From an uncultured Oscillospiraceae bacterium (GTDB taxonomy: Bacteria; Bacillota; Clostridia; Oscillospirales; Acutalibacteraceae), in the NCBI GenBank assembly GCA_900544515.1, contig UQVI01000032.1, forward strand, positions 1-13,007: a stretch of 13,007 nucleotides of DNA. Reading direction: 5' to 3'. How positions within the stretch are numbered: the first letter of the stretch is position 1; every line of letters begins with the position of its first letter. A program made the translations under genes and the position numbers. This document shows, in pieces, positions 1-5,374 of the stretch. Under the pieces are notes generated by a model. It was not told where the DNA came from, did no database searches, and saw nothing but the letters and a program-made list of their open reading frames with translations.

Positions 1-47
1 GAGATTCGCCTTAGTCTCGTGGGCTCGGAGATGTGTATAAGAGACAG
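1..47. other. Illumina Nextera i7 adapter carry-over (artefact)
   Basis: Non-biological sequence. Bases 1-5 (GAGAT) are the tail of the P7 primer, 6-13 (TCGCCTTA) match the Nextera N701 index as I remember it, 14-28 (GTCTCGTGGGCTCGG) are the i7 read-primer part, and 29-47 (AGATGTGTATAAGAGACAG) are the 19-bp Tn5 mosaic end. The order is exactly that of a tagmentation library adapter. It marks a contig end that was not trimmed. It should not be read as a Tn5 insertion. Confidence 0.98.
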
Positions 48-858
48 ATTCAATGATATGCTTATTCTTTTGGTTTTCACCGGTTGTGCCTGTTCTGAAA
101 ACAACACCGCCGTGAGGAATACCTGAATGCTCGGTCTCGAATTCATCCTTGCTGATAAAATGAACGGTTGTATCATAATCTGCAAAATAATTAGGCATTG
201 TTTTAATCTGATTCTCAATGAATTTCAAGTCAGCGTCGTCCTTTGCAACAACAAAGCATTCTCTTGTGTGCTTTTCACGTGTTGTAAGCTCCGGCTGTTC
301 TCCACTGCGAACTCTTTCAAGGGCACAGTCAACAGGAATAGTATACTGCTTTGCATCAAGTACACCGTCAATTCTTCTTATTGCATCGGAATGCCCCTGA
401 CTTACGCCCTTGCCCCAAAAAGTATAATCCGAACCGTTTGGCAGAATTGCCTGTGAATATAAGCGGTTGAGCGAAAACATTCCGGGATCCCAGCCTGCAG
501 AAATTATGCTGATTTTTTCGCTTTTTCTGCTTATTTTGTCAACATTTTCAAAATGCTCTGGTATTTTTGCATGCGTGTCAAAGCTGTCAACAAGATTAAA
601 ATGTTCAGCAAGCTGAGCGGTCTGTACAGGAAGGTCATTCGCACTTCCTCCGCATACAATCATAACATCAATCTGATTTTTCATTTGAGCTGCCTGCTCC
701 ATTGAATAAACAGGTACGCCTGTTCTTGGCTTAATCTGTTCAGGACTGCGGCGGGAAAAAATACCTGTAAGCACCATGTCATCGGAACTCTCGACAGCAT
801 ATTCAACACCTTTTCCTAAATTGCCATAGCCTGTAATTCCTATTCTGATTTTATTCAT
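48..858 (-). CDS. ddh: meso-diaminopimelate D-dehydrogenase, 3'-truncated by contig end
   Basis: Cytoplasmic NADP-dependent enzyme that converts tetrahydrodipicolinate, ammonia and NADPH to meso-DAP in one step, feeding lysine and peptidoglycan synthesis. 270 residues are readable; the family is about 320 long, so roughly 50 C-terminal residues are lost at the contig edge. The reading frame was translated by hand. Visible features: dinucleotide-binding GYGNLG (10-15), FSRR (34-37), the family signature WDPGMFS (123-129), FWGKGVSQGHSDA (147-159) and HGG (249-251). The alignment I recall to Corynebacterium glutamicum Ddh is close along the whole length. The ATG at 858 follows a GAGGG-type ribosome binding site. 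It starts 24 nt after the guaA stop on the same strand with no terminator between, so guaA-ddh is probably one transcript. The gene appears intact apart from the contig break. Confidence 0.95.
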
Positions 859-882
859 TCTCTTACCCTCATAAATAATTAT

Positions 883-2412
883 TTACTCCCATTCCACTGT
901 TCCGGGTGGTTTGGAGGTGATGTCGTAGACAACGCGGTTGATGTGCTCAACCTCATTTGTAATTCTGTTTGATACTTTTGCAAGGATATCATACGGAATC
1001 TTTGCCCAGTCGGCTGTCATAAAATCATCTGTTGTGACTGCGCGGATTGCAACAAGATGATCATATGTTCTATGGTCACCCATAACACCGACGGTCTTAA
1101 CATCAGGCAGAACGCAGAAGAACTGAGCAAGATTTTTTTCGTATCCGTTCTTTGCCATTTCATCGCGGAGCACCCAGTCAGCCTCCTGAAGCACTTTTAT
1201 TTTATCGGCAGTAATTTCACCGATAATTCTTACACCAAGACCCGGACCAGGAAACGGATGGCGCCATACAAGCTCTTTAGGGATACCGAGCATTTCACCA
1301 ACACGTCTTACTTCATCCTTGAAGAGGTCGCAAAGCGGTTCAATAATTCCCAAGAATTCAACATCATCAGGTGTATTAACTCTGTTGTGATGTGTTTTGA
1401 TTACGTCAGCATCACCCTTTCCTGACTCAATGCAGTCCGGATAAATTGTTCCCTGTGCGAAGTAGCCAAGCTCGTCCTGATTTCTGATTTCGTTCCAGAA
1501 AACGTTGAAGAATTCAGTGCCGATGATATGTCTTTTTTTCTCAGGATCAGTTACACCTTTAAGCTTTGAAAGGAAAAGCTCGCCGCAGTTTACACGGACA
1601 AAGTTCATATCAAACAGGGAGGTGAATGTCTTTTCAACAAAATCGCCCTCGTCTTTACGCATAAGACCCTGATCAACGAATACGCAGGTTAGCTGTTTGC
1701 CTACTGCTCTTGAAAGCAGACCGGCGGCAACTGATGAATCAACGCCGCCTGAAAGACCGAGAATTACTTTTTTATCACCAATCTGCTCTTTGAGTTTGGC
1801 AACAGTGTTGCCGATAAAATTATCCATTACCCATTCGCCTGTGCAGTGGCAAACCTCATAAAGAAAATTGTAAAGCATCTGTGAGCCAAACTGTGAGTGG
1901 GTAACCTCAGGGTGAAACTGTACTGCATAAATGTTTTTCTCAACATTTTCCATAGCGGCACAAGGGCAGTCGTTAGTTGTTCCGATGATTTCAAAGCCCT
2001 GCGGAGCAGCTGCAATATAGTCGGTATGGCTCATCCATACCACTGATTTTTCGTCAACCTTGTTAAATAGCTTTGATTTTTTATCAGCGGTAAACTCGAT
2101 TTTTCCGTATTCGCTGACAGGTGCGGTTTTAACCTCGCCTTCACCCATCCATGCGATGAGCTGGCAGCCGTAGCATATGCCAAGAATCGGCACACCCAAG
2201 TCAAGTATTTCCTTTGTATAGTGAGGGGAGCTCATATCATAAACGGAATTGGGACCTCCTGTAAAGATGATGCCCTTATAGCTGTTTTTCCTGATTTTCT
2301 CAATCGGAGTGGTGTATGGCAGAATTTCAGCATACACGTGGTGGTCACGAACTCGTCTTGCAATTAATTGATTGTACTGACCGCCAAAGTCAAGAACAAG
2401 AATTTTTTCCAT
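883..2412 (-). CDS. guaA: GMP synthase (glutamine-hydrolysing)
   Basis: Converts XMP, glutamine and ATP to GMP, the last step of the guanine branch from IMP. An N-terminal class I glutamine amidotransferase domain (about 1-190) shows the nucleophile in GICYGCQ (Cys80) and the His/Glu pair in QFHPEV (His167, Glu169). The ATP pyrophosphatase domain follows, with P-loop LSGGVDSS (220-227), and the C-terminal dimerisation domain ends in the typical KPPGTVEWE. Full length at 509 residues. Two ATGs are in frame, at 2418 and 2412. The AGGAGG at 2419-2424 abuts the first one, so the second, with 6 nt spacing, is the likelier start. It has its own promoter at 2448-2476 and is followed by ddh. No purine riboswitch was recognised in the short leader. 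Confidence 0.98.
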   Translation of the reverse strand: MEKILVLDFGGQYNQLIARRVRDHHVYAEILPYTTPIEKIRKNSYKGIIFTGGPNSVYDMSSPHYTKEILDLGVPILGICYGCQLIAWMGEGEVKTAPVSEYGKIEFTADKKSKLFNKVDEKSVVWMSHTDYIAAAPQGFEIIGTTNDCPCAAMENVEKNIYAVQFHPEVTHSQFGSQMLYNFLYEVCHCTGEWVMDNFIGNTVAKLKEQIGDKKVILGLSGGVDSSVAAGLLSRAVGKQLTCVFVDQGLMRKDEGDFVEKTFTSLFDMNFVRVNCGELFLSKLKGVTDPEKKRHIIGTEFFNVFWNEIRNQDELGYFAQGTIYPDCIESGKGDADVIKTHHNRVNTPDDVEFLGIIEPLCDLFKDEVRRVGEMLGIPKELVWRHPFPGPGLGVRIIGEITADKIKVLQEADWVLRDEMAKNGYEKNLAQFFCVLPDVKTVGVMGDHRTYDHLVAIRAVTTDDFMTADWAKIPYDILAKVSNRITNEVEHINRVVYDITSKPPGTVEWE

Positions 2413-2447
2413 ATGCATCCTCCTCAGAATACAATTTTTATTGAATT

Positions 2448-2476
2448 ATTATATACAATTTATATTGCTATTGCAA
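2448..2476 (-). promoter_or_regulatory. sigma-A-type promoter of guaA
   Basis: Reading the minus strand: -35 TTGCAA (2476-2471), 17-nt spacer, -10 TATAAT (2453-2448). The predicted start near 2441 leaves a leader of about 28 nt that carries the AGGAGG site of guaA. It lies downstream of the hairpin at 2521-2542, so guaA can be transcribed independently of anything upstream. Confidence 0.75.
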
Positions 2477-2515
2477 GCGTTATAAAATATAATTTATACC
2501 GTGATTTCATTATAA

Positions 2516-2542
2516 CAAAAAAGCAGGCCGTGAGACCTGCTT
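2516..2542 (-). terminator. intrinsic terminator, minus strand
   Basis: Minus-strand RNA forms a 9-bp stem (AAGCAGGTC / GGCCTGCTT, one U-G pair) with a UCAC loop. The U run (six Ts at 2522-2517) overlaps the foot of the stem. It lies upstream of the guaA promoter and about 65 nt downstream of a consensus promoter (2615-2643), with no convincing gene between. It may end a small RNA and also insulate guaA from the HTH gene region. Confidence 0.75.
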
Positions 2543-2608
2543 CTTCTGTTTTTGGTTTTGTATTTAATGGATGTGTGAAATATTGGAAATATCATCAATA
2601 ATTACACC
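2517..2608 (-). ncRNA. candidate small RNA of about 92 nt
   Basis: Inferred only from signals: a perfect TTGACA-17-TATAAT promoter at 2643-2615 and an intrinsic terminator at 2542-2517 on the same strand, with no plausible open frame plus ribosome binding site between them. The predicted RNA begins near GGUGUAAUUAUUG. Its first 37 nt can fold into an imperfect hairpin (GUGU..UAUUG with CAAUA..ACAC), followed by an A-rich unpaired stretch and the terminator stem. I recognise no known RNA family. An alternative is an attenuated long leader of guaA, but guaA has its own promoter downstream of the terminator. Confidence 0.4.
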
Positions 2609-2614
2609 ATAGAT

Positions 2615-2643
2615 ATTATAGTATATGAATTTTTATTTGTCAA
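2615..2643 (-). promoter_or_regulatory. perfect-consensus sigma-A promoter without an adjacent gene
   Basis: Minus strand: -35 TTGACA (2643-2638), 17-nt spacer, -10 TATAAT (2620-2615). It points toward guaA but is separated from it by an intrinsic terminator. It would drive the candidate small RNA listed here. Confidence 0.75.
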
Positions 2644-2683
2644 TAATAATCTATGGAGAACAAGAGCGGGTCGTATGATCTGC

Positions 2684-2881
2684 TTATTTTTTATACTCAG
2701 CTATATCTTCTAATTTGCAATCAAGAATTTCACATAAAGTGTTAAGCGTATGCGTGCTGACATTATTGTTTTTCCTTAAGCGGTCTAATTGACCTTTACT
2801 GAATTTATACGTATTTATTAATTTGTATTGCGATATACCTTTTTCTTCCATTGTGTTTCATAGCCTATCAAATACAATTAT
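2684..2881 (-). pseudogene. small Cro/C1-type HTH regulator, start lost and one stop codon (or shortened gene)
   Basis: The minus frame 2851-2684 encodes 55 residues starting MEEKGISQYKLI and ending LEDIAEYKK. It resembles the short HTH family whose members usually run about 65-70 residues and start like M-I-x-[FY]-D-R-L-W-x-T-M. The missing N-terminus is present in the DNA: in the same frame 2881-2861 reads I-I-V-F-D-R-L, then a TGA at 2860-2858 stands where Trp is expected, then N-T-M-E-E-K-G. An AGAGG motif (2895-2891) lies about 9 nt before the ATA at 2881-2879, where an ATG would be expected. ATG-to-ATA and TGG-to-TGA are both single G-to-A changes. The piece from 2851 might still be translated, but it has no good ribosome binding site and lacks helix 1. 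The identity is fairly clear; the pseudogene status is inference. Confidence 0.6.
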
Positions 2882-2962
2882 AACATTAACCTCTTGATAT
2901 AAAATGTTGTCCATATATTGACAAGTCCCCATGAAAAGGCTATAATAATTCCAAAATAGAAT

Positions 2963-3202
2963 TTAACTAAACAAACTATCTATCGTTATGTCTAATGCTT
3001 TTGCAATATGATAAATTTCTATATCAGATGCACTTCTGACTTGACCTTCTAATTTGGAGTAACTTGCGGGATCAATATCAAGACCCATTGATTGAAGTTT
3101 TGCAATGAATTCATTTTGCTTTATATTTTTACTTTTACGCAAAGTTTCAATATTTTTTCCAACAATGTTCTTATTCCCATAACCTTGCTTTCTTGTTTTC
3201 AT
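2963..3202 (-). CDS. XRE-family (Cro/C1-type HTH) transcriptional regulator
   Basis: 79-residue DNA-binding protein, essentially one HTH domain (about 14-78). After a basic N-terminus (MKTRKQGYGNK) come helix 1 (VGKNIETLRKSKN), the KQNEFIAKLQSMG turn region, the SYSKLEGQVRSASDIEIYHIAKAL recognition part (split here as SYSKLEG plus the following helices), and the closing ITIDSLF typical of the family. The ATG at 3202 has an AGGAGC-like site 8 nt upstream. A 24-bp palindrome (3216-3239) lies immediately before that site and may be its operator. The neighbour on the downstream side is a broken HTH gene; the divergent neighbour is a SLOG-like gene. No toxin, phage gene or integrase is adjacent, so the target is unknown. 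Confidence 0.8.
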   Translation of the reverse strand: MKTRKQGYGNKNIVGKNIETLRKSKNIKQNEFIAKLQSMGLDIDPASYSKLEGQVRSASDIEIYHIAKALDITIDSLFS

Positions 3203-3215
3203 TGGTAATCGCTCC

Positions 3216-3239
3216 TATAATTTTTATATAAAAATTATA
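3216..3239. promoter_or_regulatory. 24-bp perfect palindrome, candidate HTH operator
   Basis: Each half is TATAATTTTTAT read from the left, and the two halves are exact reverse complements. It sits between the ribosome binding site of the HTH gene at 2963-3202 and the divergent SLOG-like gene at 3308. It consists only of A and T, in an AT-rich stretch, so chance is not excluded; its length and position just before an XRE gene suggest an autoregulatory operator. Confidence 0.4.
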
Positions 3240-3307
3240 TTGTGCAATTAGATGTTTATTATTCTAAAATAGAAAAATAGCTAATTTTATAAAGAGGATA
3301 GAGAAAT

Positions 3308-3763
3308 ATGTATAGTTGTAGTTTTTTTGGTGATATCAAAGAAGAGGAAATGAGTTCGGAATTTGAAGCTGCCTTATACGGAGCATTGGAGTTTCTGATT
3401 AAAGAAAAGGATGTGGATATGTTCTATTCAGCAGCAGGCATGGATTTTGACAGAATTTGTGAGGAAATAATTTTTAATCTGCAGGTACACTATCCCAACA
3501 TTATGATAATGAGAATTGCTGCTAAGGGTTATAAATTCAGTGCAGAGGACAGCGAGTTTAACGGTGTTGTCAGTTTGAAAACCGACAGCTATATCAAACG
3601 CTGCAAATTTATATCCGAACGCAGCGATTATATTATATTTGATACAGTATCAGATGGAATCGGTCTGGAGATTTTTGTTGAAAGATTATTGGGCGCGCAT
3701 CCTAAGGGGATTTTTGATATAAGCAGTATTGTCAGAAAGCATAAAAGAAAAGCTGAAATGTAA
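3308..3763 (+). CDS. divergent SLOG-like (YpsA/DUF1273-type) hypothetical protein
   Basis: 151-residue soluble protein. The pattern recalls the Rossmann-like SLOG family common in Clostridia: an N-terminal strand CSFFG (4-8), a helix with ALEFLIKEKDVDMFYSAAGMDFDRICEEI, then LQVHYPNIMIM, and a late strand SDYIIFD followed by a helix. Family members I recall start FFGHR and run about 180 residues; here the GHR motif is replaced by GDIK and the middle is shortened, so nucleotide binding may be lost. The ATG at 3308 has a GAGG site 10 nt upstream. It is divergent from the XRE gene and ends before a strong terminator at 3821. Function unknown; the assignment rests on remembered motif patterns. Confidence 0.6.
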   Translation: MYSCSFFGDIKEEEMSSEFEAALYGALEFLIKEKDVDMFYSAAGMDFDRICEEIIFNLQVHYPNIMIMRIAAKGYKFSAEDSEFNGVVSLKTDSYIKRCKFISERSDYIIFDTVSDGIGLEIFVERLLGAHPKGIFDISSIVRKHKRKAEM

Positions 3764-3791
3764 AAGTTACAATTAAAATACACTACCTCCT

Positions 3792-3811
3792 ATTGCTTTT
3801 TAAAAAGCAAT
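3792..3811. repeat. 20-bp perfect palindrome ATTGCTTTTTAAAAAGCAAT
   Basis: A perfect two-fold symmetric sequence with no spacer, in the convergent region between the SLOG-like gene and purA, 10 nt before the terminator stem. Read on the minus strand it could act with that stem as the end of the purA transcript. It could equally be a protein-binding site. Confidence 0.5.
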
Positions 3812-3820
3812 GAAAGGGAA

Positions 3821-3857
3821 GACCGCTGATGAAAGGCATACATCAGCGGTCTTTTTA
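3821..3857 (+). terminator. intrinsic terminator between convergent genes
   Basis: Perfect 11-bp stem GACCGCTGATG / CATCAGCGGTC with a 9-nt loop, followed on the plus strand by TTTTTAT. It ends the SLOG-like gene transcript. In the minus direction the stem is followed by TTCCCTTTC, so it is a weaker terminator for purA, which ends at 3871. Confidence 0.85.
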
Positions 3858-3870
3858 TATGTATATTCAA

Positions 3871-5151
3871 TTATTTGTTTCTGTAAATGATAGCCTCACG
3901 TTCAGGACCGTTTGAAACCATTGTGACAGGATAGCCGAGCTCACTCTCAATAAATTCAACATAGTCCTTTGTTTCCTGCGGAAGTTCATCATAATTTCTG
4001 ATTCCGCGAATATCGCAGTGCCAGCCCTTCATGGTTTTCAGTACAGGCTTGCACTTTTTAAGGATAGGCGTTGTTGGGAAATCCTTGATGATTTCGCCGT
4101 CAACCTCGTAGCCTGTACAAATCTTGATTTCCTCAAGATAGGAAAGGCAGTCAAGTGCTGTCATAACAACCTGTGTTGCACCCTGACAGGCAACGCCGTA
4201 ACGGGTAGCCACGCAGTCAAACCAGCCGACACGTCTCGGTCTGCCTGTTGTTGCGCCGAACTCGCCCTTGTCACCGCCGTGAATACGAAGCTCCTGTGCT
4301 TCATCCTCGTCAAGAATTTCCGAAACGAATTCGCCTGCGCCGACTGCTGATGAATAAGCCTTTGTTACAACGACGATATCCTCAATGCTATGAGGAGGAA
4401 GTCCTGCACCGACTGCACCGTAGCCGGCAAGTGTTGAGGAAGATGTAACCATAGGGTAGATACCGAAATCAGGGTCTTTAAGTGTACCGAGCTGTCCCTC
4501 AAGGAGAATGTTTTTGCCGTCCTTGAGTGCGTTCATAAGGTATGTGTGTGTATCACAAACGTATGGAGCAATTTTTTCTCTGTATTCAACACAGGTGTTG
4601 TAAAGTTCCTCTTCATCAAGAAGAGGCTTGTTATAAACATATTTTAAGGTAAGATTCTTCAGAGTGCAGATGTTTTTGATTTTAGCTTTAAGTGTTTCAT
4701 CGTCAAAAAGCTCATTTACCTGAATACCGATTTTTGCATATTTATCGCTGAAGAAAGGAGCAATGCCTGACTTTGTTGAGCCGAAGGCATTTTTGCCGAG
4801 TCTTTCCTCCTCATATTCATCAAGAAGAATATGATAAGGCATAAGGATCTGTGCTCTTTCACTTACCAGAAGGTTTGGATTGAGACCGGCTTTTTTTACA
4901 TCCTCAAGCTCTGTTAAAAACTTATTGATGTCAAGTGCAACGCCGTTGCCGATGATACAGGTGGTATGATCATAGCATACACCTGACGGCATAAGGTGGA
5001 ATGCAAATCTGCCGTGCTCATTAATGATTGTATGACCTGCATTTGCTCCGCCTTGAAAACGAATAACAATGTCACTTTGTCCTGCAAACATATCCGTGAT
5101 TTTGCCTTTGCCTTCGTCACCCCAGTTTGCACCTACAATTGCTCTTACCAT
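3871..5151 (-). CDS. purA: adenylosuccinate synthase
   Basis: Condenses IMP and aspartate, using GTP, to adenylosuccinate, the first committed step toward AMP. Full length at 426 residues. Visible family motifs: the GTP-binding GDEGKGK (11-17, with catalytic Asp12), GGANAGHTI with catalytic His40 (34-42), HLMPSGV (52-58), GNGVALD (68-74), and the IMP/Asp loop TTGRPRRVGW in the C-terminal third. The ATG at 5151 follows AGGAG by about 10 nt. Transcription is from a consensus promoter at 5227-5255, divergent from the GH28 gene. guaA, the competing IMP branch, lies about 1.5 kb downstream on the same strand but behind other genes and promoters, so the two are not one operon. Confidence 0.98.
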   Translation of the reverse strand: MVRAIVGANWGDEGKGKITDMFAGQSDIVIRFQGGANAGHTIINEHGRFAFHLMPSGVCYDHTTCIIGNGVALDINKFLTELEDVKKAGLNPNLLVSERAQILMPYHILLDEYEEERLGKNAFGSTKSGIAPFFSDKYAKIGIQVNELFDDETLKAKIKNICTLKNLTLKYVYNKPLLDEEELYNTCVEYREKIAPYVCDTHTYLMNALKDGKNILLEGQLGTLKDPDFGIYPMVTSSSTLAGYGAVGAGLPPHSIEDIVVVTKAYSSAVGAGEFVSEILDEDEAQELRIHGGDKGEFGATTGRPRRVGWFDCVATRYGVACQGATQVVMTALDCLSYLEEIKICTGYEVDGEIIKDFPTTPILKKCKPVLKTMKGWHCDIRGIRNYDELPQETKDYVEFIESELGYPVTMVSNGPEREAIIYRNK

Positions 5152-5194
5152 TGAAATAATCTCCTATTAAAGAAAGAATTGTGCGTACAGCCTT

Positions 5195-5208
5195 TATGTC
5201 TGAACATA
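5195..5208. promoter_or_regulatory. inverted repeat in the purA leader
   Basis: TATGT CTGA ACATA: 5-bp arms around a 4-nt centre, in the untranslated leader about 45 nt before the purA start and downstream of its promoter. It does not match the Bacillus PurR box as I know it. Candidate operator only. Confidence 0.25.
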
Positions 5209-5226
5209 TCACTGCCACATTAATTA

Positions 5227-5255
5227 ATTATATTATAAGGCGTGAGTATTGTCAA
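5227..5255 (-). promoter_or_regulatory. consensus sigma-A promoter of purA
   Basis: Minus strand: -35 TTGACA (5255-5250), 17-nt spacer, -10 TATAAT (5232-5227). The predicted leader is about 70 nt and contains a short inverted repeat at 5195-5208. No PurR box or riboswitch was recognised. Confidence 0.8.
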
Positions 5256-5313
5256 TGCAAATATTGGCGTAATTTAACGCGGTAATGTGAGCAAATTTTA
5301 GTTATTATTTCAG

Positions 5314-5342
5314 TTGTAAAGCGAAATTGTTTATGATATGAT
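5314..5342 (+). promoter_or_regulatory. sigma-A-type promoter of the GH28/SecB-like operon
   Basis: Plus strand: -35 TTGTAA (5314-5319), 17-nt spacer, -10 TATGAT (5337-5342), about 32 nt before the start codon at 5375. The GAGG ribosome binding site lies within the predicted leader. Confidence 0.6.
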
Positions 5343-5374
5343 TAAAGAAATAAGATATTTCTGAGGTTTAACAT

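Noticed and set aside
29..47. Tn5 mosaic end suggesting a natural transposon insertion
   Set aside because: It is preceded by index and primer sequence exactly as in a tagmentation library, so it is an adapter.
127..456. Plus-strand open frame of 109 codons at the contig start
   Set aside because: It lies antisense to ddh, which is clearly coding in the opposite strand by protein family match; no ribosome binding site.
2419..2610. Possible purine riboswitch upstream of guaA
   Set aside because: None of the conserved purine-riboswitch core or three-way-junction elements could be found; the only clear structure is a terminator stem upstream of the guaA promoter.
2665..2692. Plus-strand hairpin AGCGGGTC-GTAT-GATCTGCT followed by a T-rich run
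   Set aside because: It looks like a weak terminator, but no plus-strand gene ends there, two pairs are G-U, and it overlaps the end of the decayed HTH frame. It does resemble the minus-strand terminator at 2521-2542, possibly by chance.
2858..2860. In-frame TGA as selenocysteine or a Trp-recoding signal
   Set aside because: The expected residue is Trp, not Cys or Sec; no SECIS-like hairpin is evident; other genes end normally and this one also lacks its start codon, so mutation is simpler.
2891..2925. Possible promoter TTGTCA-17-TATATC for the decayed HTH gene
   Set aside because: The -10 box abuts the AGAGG motif, so the transcript would start after the ribosome binding site; not credible as placed.
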